64,000 bases of DNA, taken from NCBI GenBank assembly GCA_037693485.1, contig CM075344.1:76565501-76629500 (forward strand), written 5' to 3'. Shown here in pieces: positions 52,968 through 64,000 of this stretch. The DNA is from Kitagawia praeruptora. Its lineage: Eukaryota; Streptophyta; Magnoliopsida; Apiales; Apiaceae. The notes below the pieces were generated by a model. The model saw only the letters and a program-made list of their open reading frames with translations. It did no database searches and was not told the DNA's origin. The position numbers and the translations under genes are program-made. The number at the start of each line of letters is the position of its first letter. Positions within the stretch are counted from its first letter, which is position 1.

Positions 52968-55900
52968 ATGACAATGTTGAAACTTTTTATTTTCTCGGTT
53001 ATTACAAGTGTGTTATTACAACATAGTGTCCGAGTCAACTCGGAGCCAACTCAAGACAAGCAAGCCCTCCTTGCTTTCATCTCAAAACTCCCCCACAAAA
53101 ACACCATCCAATGGAACGAGTCAGACTCAGTTTGCAACTGGGTCGGAGTCATATGCAACGACAATCAATCCTACGTGTCCACCCTCCGTCTACCTGGTGT
53201 TGGCCTAGTTGGCTCCATCCCACCCAACACACTCGGTAACTTAACTCAGCTCCGAGTTCTGAGTCTCCGGTCCAACGGACTCACCGGTTCAATCCCACCT
53301 GATTTCTCAAACCTTAAATTCCTCCGGAGCCTTTACCTCCAACACAACGAGTTCACCTCCGAGTTCCCACCGAGTCTACTCAGTCTAACTCGGTTAGTCC
53401 GCTTAGATCTCTCTTCCAACTCCTTCACCGGAAAAATCCCATTTTCCGTCAATAACTTGACTCAACTAACCGGAATATTCCTCGAAAACAACAATTTCTC
53501 CGGTATGATTCCAAGCATAAATACACCAAGTATAGTCAACTTAAATGTATCAAACAATCATTTATCAGGCTCAATTCCCAAGTCATTATCGAAATTCTCG
53601 GCAACATCTTTCGCCGGAAATGTTGATTTATGCGGCGGCCCATTGCCACCGTGCAACCCATTTTTCCCCTCCCCAACCCCATCACCAAACTCACCGAATC
53701 CGCAAACCCCATCTCGTAAAAGGTCGAAAAAATTATCCACCGGAGCGATTATCGGCATTGCATTAGGCTCAGCAGCATTGTTAATACTCTTACTGTTATG
53801 TTGTATTTTCTGTTTAATTAAAAGAAAGAACAGAACACGATCACCGAAGGAGCCAAAGGCGGTGGCAGGGACAAGGGCGATACCAGCTGGAAATGAAGCT
53901 GCAACCTCGTCTTCGAAAGACGATGTTACAGGAGGATCAGCTGAAGGAGGTGGAGAGAGGAATAAGCTAGTGTTTTTGAGTGAGGGCTTGTATAGTTTCG
54001 ATTTGGAGGATTTGTTGAGAGCTTCTGCGGAAGTGTTGGGGAAAGGAAGCGTTGGGACTTCGTATAAGGCGGTGTTGGAGGAAGGGACTACGGTGGTTGT
54101 GAAGAGATTGAAGGATGTGGTGGTTAGTAAGAAAGAATTTGAAATGCAGATGGAGAGTTTGGGGAAGATTAAGAGTGATAATGTGGTGCCTCTTCGGGCG
54201 TTTTATTTTTCGAAAGATGAGAAGTTGCTTGTTTCCGATTACATGCCTGCTGGTAGCTTGTCTGCTCTTCTTCATGGTACGTGCTCAACTTTACTAGTTC
54301 TATTTTACTGCAATTTCCAGATTACGGATCGTGTTTTTATGTAATTGTGTGAATTTCGTGTTTAATAATAGATGAAAATTTGATAAAAATGAGCGAACAA
54401 TTTTGCTGAATGACATTACCCGAAAAATCTCATTTCGGATCATAGGTAAGGTTAATTGAGTTATTTTTTAGCCGTTTTCGAGTTTTGTCTCTGCAGGTAG
54501 ATGTCGAGTTAGTGATGTTGCCACTACTAATTTTTACATTTTGGATGAATGTGTTTTTAACCAGGTTGATTGATTTACTATACATTTCAAGTAGTGTGAA
54601 ATGTGAATATATGTGTTTAAATCGAAATGGGGAAACTGAGCTAAATATGCAGTTAACTTTCGAAATTAAACACCTGACTACTTCTAGTAGATCAGTACTA
54701 CTAAGAGTATGATTGTGGGATGAGAAAGCATGAATGGGGACTAGAAGTCTATAAACAATAACATTTCTTTTTTGAATCATTTTATACAAATTGTTCAGAA
54801 ATGGCATGTTACTTTACCGGCGGGGATACCGCTTCTAGTGATTTTGTTTCCAACATTCTCTAGATTAGTAACGGACCCAATTATTTTTCTTTATTCCTGT
54901 TTAAGGTTTACATGAATTTTTTTATATACAGTAAAGCATAATGTTTTATTCAAACTTCAAATACACTCCTTCACCTGAACAATGTAGGACAATAATGTTT
55001 ATTGTACACACCCAACATAATACTTATATTTCTACCGACATGATCAATGCACTTCTTGCTTTTTTTGAATTATGATGAAGAAAGTCTTTCCCCAAACAAA
55101 AGCAATAGCTTATCTATAACGTTGCCTTTTCAATGATTAAAGAGTAGATAATTTACATCAACTTTTTAAAAAATGTTTGTCCAAATTCCAACCCTAAATT
55201 ATGTGTGTACCACAGGTCTACAGGAGTTGTAGAATTGTTATTGAAGATACTCTGCCTGGTAACTAATGCCAATTATTCTGACCCTTGTAATAATTTACAT
55301 GTGGGGTGGGGGCATCTTTGTTCCAAAGACCAATGTAGCACTTATTAAATGCATTTACAAGTTAAATTGTTGACTAGTGTTGATGTGAGTATGATAGATC
55401 CATTATGTCCTCGGAGTTTAGCAGTTTTAGTGCAGTGGAGTTAGATGTCAATATCTGTCATTCTAAAACTAACTAAAATTTGATGTTGGAGTCATTTTCT
55501 GGATCTTATGAGGCATTCCGACCCTAACCTAATCTGGAACATCGACCGAAACCCTAACAATTGTGTACTTTGTCCTGAGAGACTCTCGTAATCTAAACTA
55601 ATGCATTAACTGGTTTCCCCTCTTTGCTCAATGTTTTGCAGGTAGTAGAGGCTCAGGGCGTACGCCACTAGACTGGGACAGCCGGATGAGAATAGCCACA
55701 AGCGCTGCAAAAGGAATAGCTCACCTACACGTGACAGCAAAAGTAGTCCATGGCAACATAAAATCCTCTAATATTCTTCTACGCCAACAAGATCACCATG
55801 ACGCTGCTGTCTCGGACTTTGGCCTCAGCCCACTATTTGGCAACTCCAACCAACCTAACCACCGCGTTGCCGGCTACCGTGCACCGGAGGTCCTAGAAAT

Positions 55901-56318
55901 TCGCAAGCCCACATTCAAGTCAGACGTTTACAGCTTTGGAGTGCTTTTGCTAGAGCTACTAACAGGAAAAGCGCCCAATCAAGCGTCATTAGGTGAAGAA
56001 GGCATTGATTTACCAAGATGGGTCCAGTCAGTGGTTAGAGAAGAATGGACTGCTGAAGTTTTCGATGTAGAGTTGATGAGGTATCATAACATTGAAGAAG
56101 AGATGGTGCAGTTGTTACAAATTGCTATGGCTTGCGTAGCTACTGTACCCGATCAACGACCAGCAATGCAAGAAGTTGTGAGGATGATTGAGGACATGAA
56201 TAGAAGTGAGACCGACGATGGTGGTTTACGACAGTCGTCTGATGATCCATCCAAAGGATCGGATGGTCATACGCCACCGCAAGAGTCTAGAACACCACCC
56301 CACAGTGCCACGCCATAG
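52968..56318 (+). CDS. LRR receptor-like pseudokinase (At2g26730-like), two exons
   Basis: Exon 1 is 52968-54276, the intron 54277-55641 (GTACGT...TTTTGCAG, phase 1) and exon 2 55642-56318; together 1986 nt, 661 residues. It starts at ATG 52968; ATG 52974 is an alternative two codons on. Order: signal peptide (about 1-27), LRR N-cap ([16 protein letters not shown]), about five LRRs ([19 protein letters not shown]...), Ser/Pro-rich stalk, one membrane helix ([20 protein letters not shown], about 260-282), juxtamembrane region, kinase-like domain from about 345. The glycine loop GKGSVG, VVVKRL lysine, SDFG and APE are present, but the catalytic HRD is HGN ([10 protein letters not shown]), so it is probably inactive as a kinase and acts as a plasma-membrane signalling partner or scaffold. 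The LRRs likely bind a ligand or co-receptor. The tail ([20 protein letters not shown]) is close to the Arabidopsis protein. Confidence 0.95.
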
Positions 56319-56658
56319 AATAATGCGGTGGGGGCTTTTTAAAACTTGTGCAGCTGATTTGGGGTCCGACTTGGACGTACCACTGTGTTCATTGTTTATT
56401 ACATTTTTTAGTTAGTTTGCTTTTTTATATTATTTTTCTTGGAAAAAAGAATCTTTCAATTATTTTTACTGGAGAGAGTGGGGGGGTTTATAATTGTTTC
56501 TATGGGGAAGAGTAAGTTTGGTGAGCCAGCCTACTTCGAATTGACCATATTGTTCAGTTTGTCTAGTGTCTTATCATTTTGAGAGTTTCATTTTATCTAT
56601 CTCAAAAGTTTATAATTCATTAGTTATACTTCGCACATTAATATAATAGATTTATATA
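56319..56658 (+). other. 3' flank of the receptor gene
   Basis: The 3' UTR probably lies within the first 250 bp; AT-rich, no clear canonical poly(A) signal. No other gene seen. Confidence 0.4.
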
Positions 56659-56733
56659 CTTCTTCCGTCCCAAAATTATCGAATTTTTAACTTTTTCACG
56701 GGTAAAAAATTCATATTTTTGGGACGGAGGTAG
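56659..56733. mobile_element. Very short Stowaway-like MITE
   Basis: CTTCTTCCGTCCC and GGGACGGAGGTAG are inverted ends with TA on each side (56657-56658 and 56734-56735). The total is 75 bp. Confidence 0.65.
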
Positions 56734-56739
56734 TAACAA

Positions 56740-57160
56740 TTTTACATGTTTGAACCAGGTTGATGGTTGAGGAAATTGTGCGAGGGACTTGGAAAAAGAA
56801 GCAAAACTAACTTGTAAAATTTGCCCTCTGACCTTTAACAATTCTTTTGTCGCATAATATTGTTGTGGCGACATTCGAGCCTACGATCGGTGTTGAGGAA
56901 ATGTTGCATGGCCCGCAACGTGGAGACACGATGTGGGTCCACATAGTTTATTGAAGTGATGTGGACCTCAACTGTTGACCCACCTGTAAAATACATTCTG
57001 ATGATGCAAGAAAAAAGTTTTTGTCGTTGGAAGCAGCATATGTAATCGTGTCAAGCTCTAAGCCTCGGTTTTGGTGTTTTTAGTCAAATTGAAAGAGTCT
57101 GTTTATTTTACTCCATTAATAACGTTTTTGTTGTTCTTTTGGGCATTATTTCGCTAGATT
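56740..57160. other. Intergenic DNA
   Basis: Nothing coding or repetitive recognised between the short MITE and the hAT MITE. Confidence 0.35.
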
Positions 57161-57170
57161 TGTGCACTTC

Positions 57171-57572
57171 TAGAGCTGTAATTCGGGGCCGAGCCGGGCG
57201 AGTTCGAGCCGAGTAGTTATTCGAGCCGAGTTTTTTTCCACGAGCCGAGCCGGCTCGTTTAACTAAACGAGCCAAATTTTCTGCCCGAACTCGGCTCGTT
57301 TAACTAAACGAGTCGAGTCGAGCCGGCTCGTTTATAAACGAGCCTATTTAAACGAGTCGAGCGAGCCGAAATAACACTTAAACGAGCCTAATTTTCTACC
57401 CAAACTCGGCTCGTTTAATTTCACGAGCCGAGCCGAGCCGACTCGTTTAATTAAACGAGCCGGAACCTCTACCCGAGCTCGGCTCGTTTAACTAAACGAG
57501 CCGAGTCGAGCTAGCTTAAACGAGTTCGAGCCGAGCGAGCTCGCGAGCCGCTCGGCTCGAATTACAGCCCTA
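57171..57572. mobile_element. hAT-type MITE with GAGCCGAGC arrays
   Basis: The exact 8-bp duplication TGCACTTC flanks it (57163-57170 and 57573-57580). The ends TAGAGCTGTAATTCG and CGAATTACAGCCCTA are inverted. The 402-bp body is made of GAGCCGAGC and CTCGTTTAACTAAACGAGCC palindromes and can fold on itself throughout. No coding. Confidence 0.9.
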
Positions 57573-57670
57573 TGCACTTCTAACTCAAGGATATTTGATA
57601 GTTGTATTTACCCAATCATATGAAGTTACTCAAGTTCAAATTTGTTGTATTCAAAAGAAGTGGCTCTTTA

Positions 57671-58055
57671 GAGCATCTCCAATGGGAGAGACCCCTTAGG
57701 TAAATTTTAAAATTAATTATCATAAATAAGAATTATAAAGAATGTGTAAAAAAATTTACACTCCAATGGGACAAAACTGTTATCTATAATTATAGATAAT
57801 CTCTTGATGTTGGCTATATTTGTCGAACCTCTAGAGACCTGTAGTGAATTGCCACATCACTTATTTCTATATAAAAATTATATATTCCATTAATAACAAC
57901 TTGAAATATTAATAACATACCATTTTTAAAATATAGACAATCATTATAGCTAATACCCTCGGAACACAATGTCTTACAAGTTCGACAAATTTTACATAAT
58001 CAATATTTTATGTAATTTAGCCAATCATTTTTAGCTAACGCCGTTGGAGATGCTC
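57671..58055. mobile_element. Tourist-type (PIF/Harbinger) MITE
   Basis: Ends GAGCATCTCCAATGG and CCGTTGGAGATGCTC are inverted; the 3-bp duplication TTA is on both sides (57668-57670 and 58056-58058). 385 bp, AT-rich middle. It is inserted at the edge of the Helitron-family copy that follows. Confidence 0.85.
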
Positions 58056-58056
58056 T

Positions 58057-58868
58057 TAGCCGGTACAAAGTACGAACATGTTCAAAATATCAATAAATTA
58101 TTACTCCCTCCGTCCCTTTTGATTCTTAACACTTTCTATTTTGGGATGTCCCAATAGATTCTTAACATTTCCTAAAATAGTAAGTTTTAACACTATTACA
58201 CCTACTACTTCACTTATTTTAACAATACTTTACACTATTACACCAACTACTTAACTTATTTTAACAATAAAATCATTATTACACCCACTACTTCATTTAT
58301 TTTAATAATATTACACTCACTATCTTGGTTTCCGTGCAAAAAGCAAATGTTAAGAACTCATTGGGACGGAGGGAGTATTATTTTTAAAATATATGATGTA
58401 TTTGTATGGGTGATAAATGAGTTAATATGATAGTTTTTTTTTTGCTTAGCAGTTAATATGATAGTTGATTTTTTGTTATGAGACTAATAATAGTTTAAGT
58501 ATAATTGTTTTATCTACTAAGATTCAATGTTTGTTTTATTATTTTATGTGTTTCAGTATTAATGATGTGATTGATGAATTTTACGATTGTTCATGTTAAT
58601 GCAAGTTTGTATTATATTTAAATACATATAAAGGTTCCTTTTTATATTGATTTGAATTTATTTATGTCATGTAAACATAGCATTTAAAGTATGACAGAAG
58701 TTATATATACATTGTTGTATTGAAGGTGTGGATGATTACAATGCATATGCATGTTTTATATTCCTATATAAATTTGTTTGATGTGATATTTTTTATAATT
58801 TTCAATTCATAAATATTCACAGTAGATCTAAATAATAGTATAATGAGACGTGGTACATATTAGTGAAT
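58057..58868 (-). mobile_element. Helitron-family copy with nested Stowaway
   Basis: From 58378 to 58868 it matches 61330-61803 closely, and the reverse complement of about 960-1190. On the minus strand it ends in GTACTTTGTAC followed by CGGCTAA, a CTRR-type end next to a small hairpin. A Stowaway MITE splits it at 58104-58375. No coding. Confidence 0.55.
58104..58375. mobile_element. Stowaway MITE
   Basis: Ends CTCCCTCCGTCCC and GGGACGGAGGGAG with TA duplications (58102-58103 and 58376-58377); 272 bp. The inner part carries repeated TACACCTACTACTTCACTTA-type units, so it is not a simple foldback like the one at 18596. Confidence 0.88.
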
Positions 58869-59580
58869 ATTATCATATATTATTATATATCCACATAAAT
58901 GTATATATGTACACATATATGTATGAATGCATAAATATGCGTATTAATTATAAAAAAATATGATTCAAATATTTACTTTTGTAATTAATAGATTAAAATT
59001 AGTGAAAATTTCATAGATTACACAACATAAATGTATATATGTATGTATTTTTTTCATTTTTTTTGTTAATTTTTTTTTTATGAATGGATAGAGGATGGAA
59101 TTATAAGAATTTTAGGTGAAGGTGCTCTTAGCGGGGCCTTTTAAAATAACTTGAAATGTGGTGAACACATTGTTCTCACTGTTCTCATAGTAACATGTGT
59201 TCTCACTAGAGTATGACCCAATATATATATATAATAAAAATAAAATTTTAGTCAAGCTTAAATCAGACTTTAATTGGATTGTTATACAGGTCGGGTCAAA
59301 GCACGGGCCTTTCAAAATATTAGGTTAAGTCAGGACATTTACTGGGCCGGGTTGAGCCGAATTTTGCCTAAAAATTTAAGAAAAAAATATGATTCAAATA
59401 TTTACTTTTGTAGATATTGTACAACAATTACTAAAAATATTAAAATATCTCATTGATATCCATAATAATCATTTACTATCCCAATCGTATATTATATTTA
59501 TATAATATGAGTATACAAATATATTTTTAATATCTTTGTAAATCGTTTTTGCATGTGCCCAATGTTTAATTCGATCAAAT
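58869..59580. other. AT-rich intergenic DNA
   Basis: TACATATA-type tracts like those at the window start (58880-58950), probably still Helitron-family sequence, then unrelated AT-rich DNA. Short ORFs have no family signature. Confidence 0.4.
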
Positions 59581-59585
59581 TTCAC

Positions 59586-59700
59586 TTATAAATGGACACG
59601 CGTCCTCATATGTTAAACCATATCTTAGCCTTCAACTCTTTAAAGAGTAGTTCTCGATTTTCTCTTCTTTTCATTCTCATTGCATATCAACCTTCTCACC
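59586..59700 (+). promoter_or_regulatory. TATA box and leader of the AHL gene
   Basis: TTATAAATGG at about 59586 lies 115 bp before the ATG, and the leader is CT-rich (TTCTCTTCTTTTCATTCTCA). Confidence 0.45.
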
Positions 59701-60307
59701 ATGAACAACTTTGAAAACTCAACTTCTCTGGCGAATTTCTTGAATTCATCAATTGATCTATCTCAAGCAGCTAAAAAAAATATTTCTGAATATATTCTAA
59801 TTGAAAATTCTGCTATGATAACTTATGGCGAATCATCATTAAAAAGGCCTCGTGGTCGTCCTCTTGGATCAAAGAATAAGCCCAAAAGGGATGTCATTAA
59901 TAGCGTATCCCCGACTCCAATCACAAACAATATTATCATTCAGGTGCCACCCATGGTTAACATAATCCAATGGGTGGCAGATTTTGCACAACAAAATAAA
60001 ACTTCATTAGTTATCCTTAATGGGTTTGGATCCATTTCGGAAGTCAATCTAAAACAGATAGGCTCCCAATTTCCGCCCGAAGTATTTGTTGAGCAACTAA
60101 GCTTGGTTTCTTTTACTGGGGCATATTTGATTTCTCCTTCAATTGAAATATCCTCCACTACCAATTTTTTCAACGCTTCATTGGTTCGGAAAACGGTAGC
60201 GTTATTGGTGGGTCAGTCTTGCGTATGCTTGCCTTTTTGCCCCGGTGATGTTGTCCGTTCTTACTTTCAGCGATCCTAAATTTTACAAGATTGAGACTTT
60301 AGCTTAA
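59701..60307 (+). pseudogene. AT-hook motif nuclear-localised (AHL) gene with two frameshifts
   Basis: ATG at 59701. About residues 45-62 hold a type I AT-hook (KRPRGRPLGSKNKPKRD) that binds the minor groove of AT-rich DNA. A PPC/DUF296 domain follows (IIQWVADFAQQNKTSLVILN, QLSLVSFTGAYLISPS). After NFFNA, near 60177, the conserved GSVIGGSV continues in a second frame, and near 60240 PVMLSVLTFSDPKFY continues in a third, ending at TAA 60305-60307. Translated straight, the frame ends at 60279 with unrelated residues (LLVGQSCVCLPFC). AHL proteins act as trimers in the nucleus; the shifts would destroy the end of the PPC fold. Sequencing errors in T/C runs are the main alternative. The single-exon layout matches clade-A AHL genes. 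Confidence 0.8.
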
Positions 60308-61276
60308 ATTTTGTGTTCAAGTTCAATCGAATGTGGATTTGAACTAAATTAAGAAAGTATTTCATGTTATGGTTATCAGATCTAAGAATAATTATAATTC
60401 AATAATAAATTTTCGACACATCACATCATTTTAAAATTATATTCCATGTTAGAGAAATGTTAATTGGAATTTATAATCCCTCAAAATTGTTTTTTAAATT
60501 TTATATAATGTATAATTCTGCATTTATAAATTAGGCATGTATTTTATATCGTTTACCTTTGTTACAAATTTATATCCATTAATATTTAAATGTCGAGCTA
60601 CGTAATAACAATTATTGTAGTAGTTAAGTATTAAAGATGTGAAGGATATGTAAATTGTATCATTCACGTTTTCAACTAATTCTTGTAACAATTAAATAAT
60701 AATTACATAAATATTATCAGAAATTGAGTGATGCCAAAATTTTATGTGATTATATAGCGATATAATACACAATAATAGTTGTAGTCATAATAGAGGACGA
60801 AACCTTTCATTGAGACGAAACTTACCTATAAAAAAACAAAAAACACATTTTAATGCATAACATAGCGATACATAATCAACATGCGTGTTTGATCGGCAAA
60901 ATATATAAGCACATCCTTTTTAGCACATGATAAAAGAGTCTAAAACTCATTTAAAATTCAGTAATTAATTAATAATATTTTATCAATATCACACACATAC
61001 ATATTATGTGTATAATTTAAAATACATGTAAATGTGTGGCCTAATGATATGAAGATGCACAATTTAACTCGGTGTTTCAAGTTCAATCACCACTACCACT
61101 GAAAATAATACTTCTATATATAAATAAGAAATTAGGGGTAAATTGGTGCTTTCAAATCATGAATAAAATACATTATGCATTTCACATTTTTTCTTTATAT
61201 AAAACCAAATATTATCCCGCTTAACTGTTACACACAGAGATATCATGTGTATTATCAATATTCAAAGTCAAGATAA
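60308..61276. other. Intergenic DNA
   Basis: AT-rich, no ORF. At 61036-61092 GTGGCCTAATGATATGAAG and AGTTCAATCACC form a tRNA-like A box/B box pair, but no cloverleaf was recognised. Confidence 0.35.
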
Positions 61277-61803
61277 CTAGCCAGTGCAAAGCACGAGCAT
61301 ATTCTAAATACCAATAAATTGTTATTTTTTTCTAAAGTATATGATGTATTTGTAGGTGTGATAAATGAGTTAATATGATAGATGATTTTGTGTTGTGAGA
61401 CTAATAATCCAGTACTAGCTAGTTTAAGTGTAATTATTTTATCTACTAAGATTCGATGTTTGTTTTATTATTTTATGTGTTTGCGTATTAAAGATGTGAT
61501 TGATGAGTTTTACGATTGTTCATGTTAATGCAAGTTTGTATTATATTTAAATACATATGAAGGTTCCTTTTTATATTGATTTGAATTTATTTGTGTCATG
61601 TAAACATAGTATTTAAAGTATGACAAAAGTTATATATATATTGCTGTATTGAAGGTGTGGATGATTACAATGCACATCACATGCATGTTTGATATTCCTA
61701 TATAAATTTGTTTGATGTGATATTTTTTTATAATTTTCAATTCATAAATATTCACAGTAGATCTAAATAATAGTATAATGAGACGTGGTACATGTTAGTG
61801 AAT
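61277..61803 (-). mobile_element. Helitron-family copy, 3' end on the minus strand
   Basis: CTAG at 61277-61280 is followed (plus strand) by CCAGTGCAAAGCACGAGC, an imperfect hairpin; on the minus strand this is hairpin then CTAG|T. The next ~500 bp match 58378-58868 with few differences. The far end is not defined, because the similarity stops at about 61803 where another repeat begins. Confidence 0.6.
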
Positions 61804-61805
61804 AA

Positions 61806-62365
61806 AAAAAATTAAGTAAAAACCAAAAATATATGTAGTACAATGATCGGAATGATGAATTGTTTGGACGAGGTTAATGATTCAATTCACAACAAAAATA
61901 AACTAACTCATTTAAAATAAGAGCGTGGAATAAAATTTTGAAATTAGTGTATATAATTACGTACCATATTTTGAAAAGTAAAATTTAAAATTTTGAAACT
62001 AATATTTGTCATTACTATTTTTACTCATAAATTAAAATAATAGTAAAAACAGGATAATATAGAGATCAAACTTATGTAAAAAGAGTTTTAACTATATACC
62101 AAAAAATATAATGTAGCATAATGATTTGGAGGAATAAATATATGGAGGAGGTTGTGGGTTCAATTCCCCATAAACACAAAATAACTTATTTTTTCTCTTC
62201 AAATAAATAAGGAAGTGGCAAATCAATGTAATTTTGTAATATATAAGGGCAAACTCGTAATTTCATAGGGGATTTATTGGCTCAAAATGCCCCTATGTGT
62301 ACCATATTGTGAAACCTAAAATATAATATTTCTAAAATAATGCGAATCACCATTATTTTTACTCA
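61806..62365 (+). repeat. Repeat unit with tRNA-like boxes, copy 1
   Basis: About 560 bp that recur at 63446-64000. It holds two ~265-bp sub-units, each with a TAGCATAATGATTTGG-like A box and a GGTTCAATTCCC-like B box (62114-62129 with 62158-62168 is the best pair; 61849-61910 is weaker). Confidence 0.7.
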
Positions 62366-62560
62366 AAAATTAAAATAATAGTAAAAGGAAGATAATGGAG
62401 AGGTCGGGTTTATGTAAAAGGTTTTTTTAACTCAAAACAATAAAGTCCATGTTGCACAATGGTTAGTAGGATAACTTGTGTAGTGGAGGTTCTAGGTTAA
62501 ATTCACCAAAAAAAAATAAATTCATTTTTTTCTATTTAAATAAGAGAGTGGAATATTTTA
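62366..62560 (+). repeat. Diverged sub-unit of the same repeat
   Basis: Continues the pattern: TTGCACAATGGTTAGTAGG (about 62454) and AGGTTAAATTCACC (about 62492) keep the A box/B box layout in a diverged copy. Confidence 0.5.
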
Positions 62561-63300
62561 TCCTCATTTTTTTTGTCATTCTTTCATAAATAATCTAATC
62601 AATACATAAGAGGGAGAAATAAAGTTCTTTCGATGTCTTTCTCTTTCAAGGTATATTTAAGAATACAATCATAAAATAAATGAATCGTACATGAATAACA
62701 TATTTATTCATATTCCAGTTATAATTTTGACAACTCAAGAAACCTGTTATTTACCCACGTAATGTTTCACAATAAAGATGTTGTCCAATAAGTATATAAA
62801 AAATTAATTGCATAATTTAAAAATTTATCTTTTTAGGCAAATAATTTGAACTACCTTATAGTATATAATGTGATTGATCGATCATAATATTTTGTGTATG
62901 TGCATGCTATGCAATATACTAATTTCTAAGATATTTGTTAACTTGACTGTATTTTTAATCCTTTTTACAATTTATTTTGAATTTTTTAGTATTCTTTCCA
63001 ACCAAAATTCCTCTATGTGTATTATACGACTTTTAATCGATATACATATGATATGAACTGATTCCTATATTTTGTATTATTATAATATGATATTTTTTCA
63101 AGTAAGTTTATCTTTCTCAACTTATCTACAAGGTTATTTTTTTTTAACTTTTGTACTACCTGACATTTTTAAGGATCTCATCTTTTAATTTTATATTGTT
63201 ATGTAAAAATATAAAATATATTATAGTTAATATTATATGTAAGAAATGTTTAATTAATTGAAAATAACCAATTTACATTGCGTGATATTATTATCAAATT
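62561..63300. other. AT-rich intergenic DNA
   Basis: No gene or repeat recognised; the small ORF at 62874-63056 has no family signature. Confidence 0.35.
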
Positions 63301-63445
63301 TTCAAATTAGTTGTATATATAATCACGTACCATGTTTTGTAAACTAAAATATAATATTTTAAAAGTAATGTGAATCACCATTATCTTTTGCTCAAAAATT
63401 AAAGTAGCACTAAAAATAGAATAAATATGAGGTCAAATTTATCTA

Positions 63446-64000
63446 AAAAAATTTAACTAAAAACCAAAAATATATGTAGTAGAATGATCGGAAGGGTGAA
63501 TTGTTTGGACGAGGTTAATGATTCAATTCACAACAAAAATAAACTAACTCATTTAAAATAAGAGCGTGGAATAAAATTTTGAAATTAGTGTATATGATTA
63601 CGTACCATATTTTGAAAAGTAAAATTTCAAATTTTGAAACTAATATTTGTCATTACTATTTTTACTCATAAATTAATATAATAGTAAAAACAAGATAATA
63701 TAGAGATCGAACTTATATAAAAAGAGTTTTAACTCCATACCAAAAAAACATAATGTAGCATAACGATTTTTAGGAAGAAATATATGGAGGAGGTTGTTGG
63801 TTCAATTCCCCACAAACACAAAATAACTTATTTTTTCTCTTCAAATAAATAAGGGAGTGGCAAATCAATGTAATTTTGTAATATATAAGGGCAAACTCAT
63901 AATTTCACAGGGGGTTTATTGGCTCAAAATGCCCTTATGTGTACCATATTGTGAAACCTGAAATATAATATTTTTAAAATAATGTGAATCGCCATTATTT
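63446..64000 (+). repeat. Repeat unit with tRNA-like boxes, copy 2 (cut by window end)
   Basis: Near-identical to 61806-62365, including the B box GGTTCAATTCCCC near 63805. A partial sub-unit precedes it at 63310-63445. The right end lies outside the window. Confidence 0.7.

Overview
The window reads as nuclear DNA of a flowering plant (eudicot). It is AT-rich, has spliced plant genes, and is dominated by plant transposon families. The one intact host gene is very close to Arabidopsis At2g26730. The accessory ORF of the youngest Copia element resembles ORFs I associate with asterid Copia elements, so an asterid (possibly Apiaceae) is a guess only. No rRNA gene, functional tRNA gene or CRISPR array was seen.

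Layout: 1-1789 is the 3' part of a Helitron-family element (palindrome plus CTAG end), rich in TACA/TA simple repeats. 1795-4340 holds four related repeat units, the last two a near-identical ~722-bp tandem pair. A 316-bp foldback MITE with a 9-bp target duplication follows. 6142-24992 is a deep nest: a hAT-like MITE (6142-24992) is split by a decayed Copia element on the minus strand (6483-24535). That is split by a non-autonomous Gypsy-type element on the plus strand carrying only gag and protease (6952-20419). Its 3' LTR is split by a CACTA element (13503-19276), which holds a Stowaway MITE (18596-18846) and captured host exons, including two from chlorophyllide a oxygenase and one fibrillin/PAP-like exon.

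25164-32480 is intergenic DNA with two foldback MITEs, a small CACTA MITE, an internal minisatellite, an ~110-bp minisatellite array, long (TA)n tracts and another Helitron 3' end. 32480-50681 is a second nest: a Gypsy element of the Tat type (minus strand, with an extra RNase H) is interrupted just after its YVDD box by a young Copia element (36163-46761). That element has LTRs differing at about two positions, open gag and pol frames, and a 580-codon third ORF downstream of pol.

52968-56318 is the main host gene: a two-exon LRR receptor-like pseudokinase, with a 704-bp foldback MITE about 0.5 kb upstream and three MITEs in the 3' flank. 59701-60307 is an AT-hook (AHL) gene with two frameshifts. 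The right end (57671-64000) is repeat-rich: Helitron-family copies with nested Tourist and Stowaway MITEs, and tandem modules with tRNA-like A and B boxes.

The best leads are the five-level dated nest, the chimeric exon capture in the CACTA element, the third ORF of the young Copia, and an 8-base motif (CAGWGTTT) scattered throughout that Copia in coding and non-coding parts.
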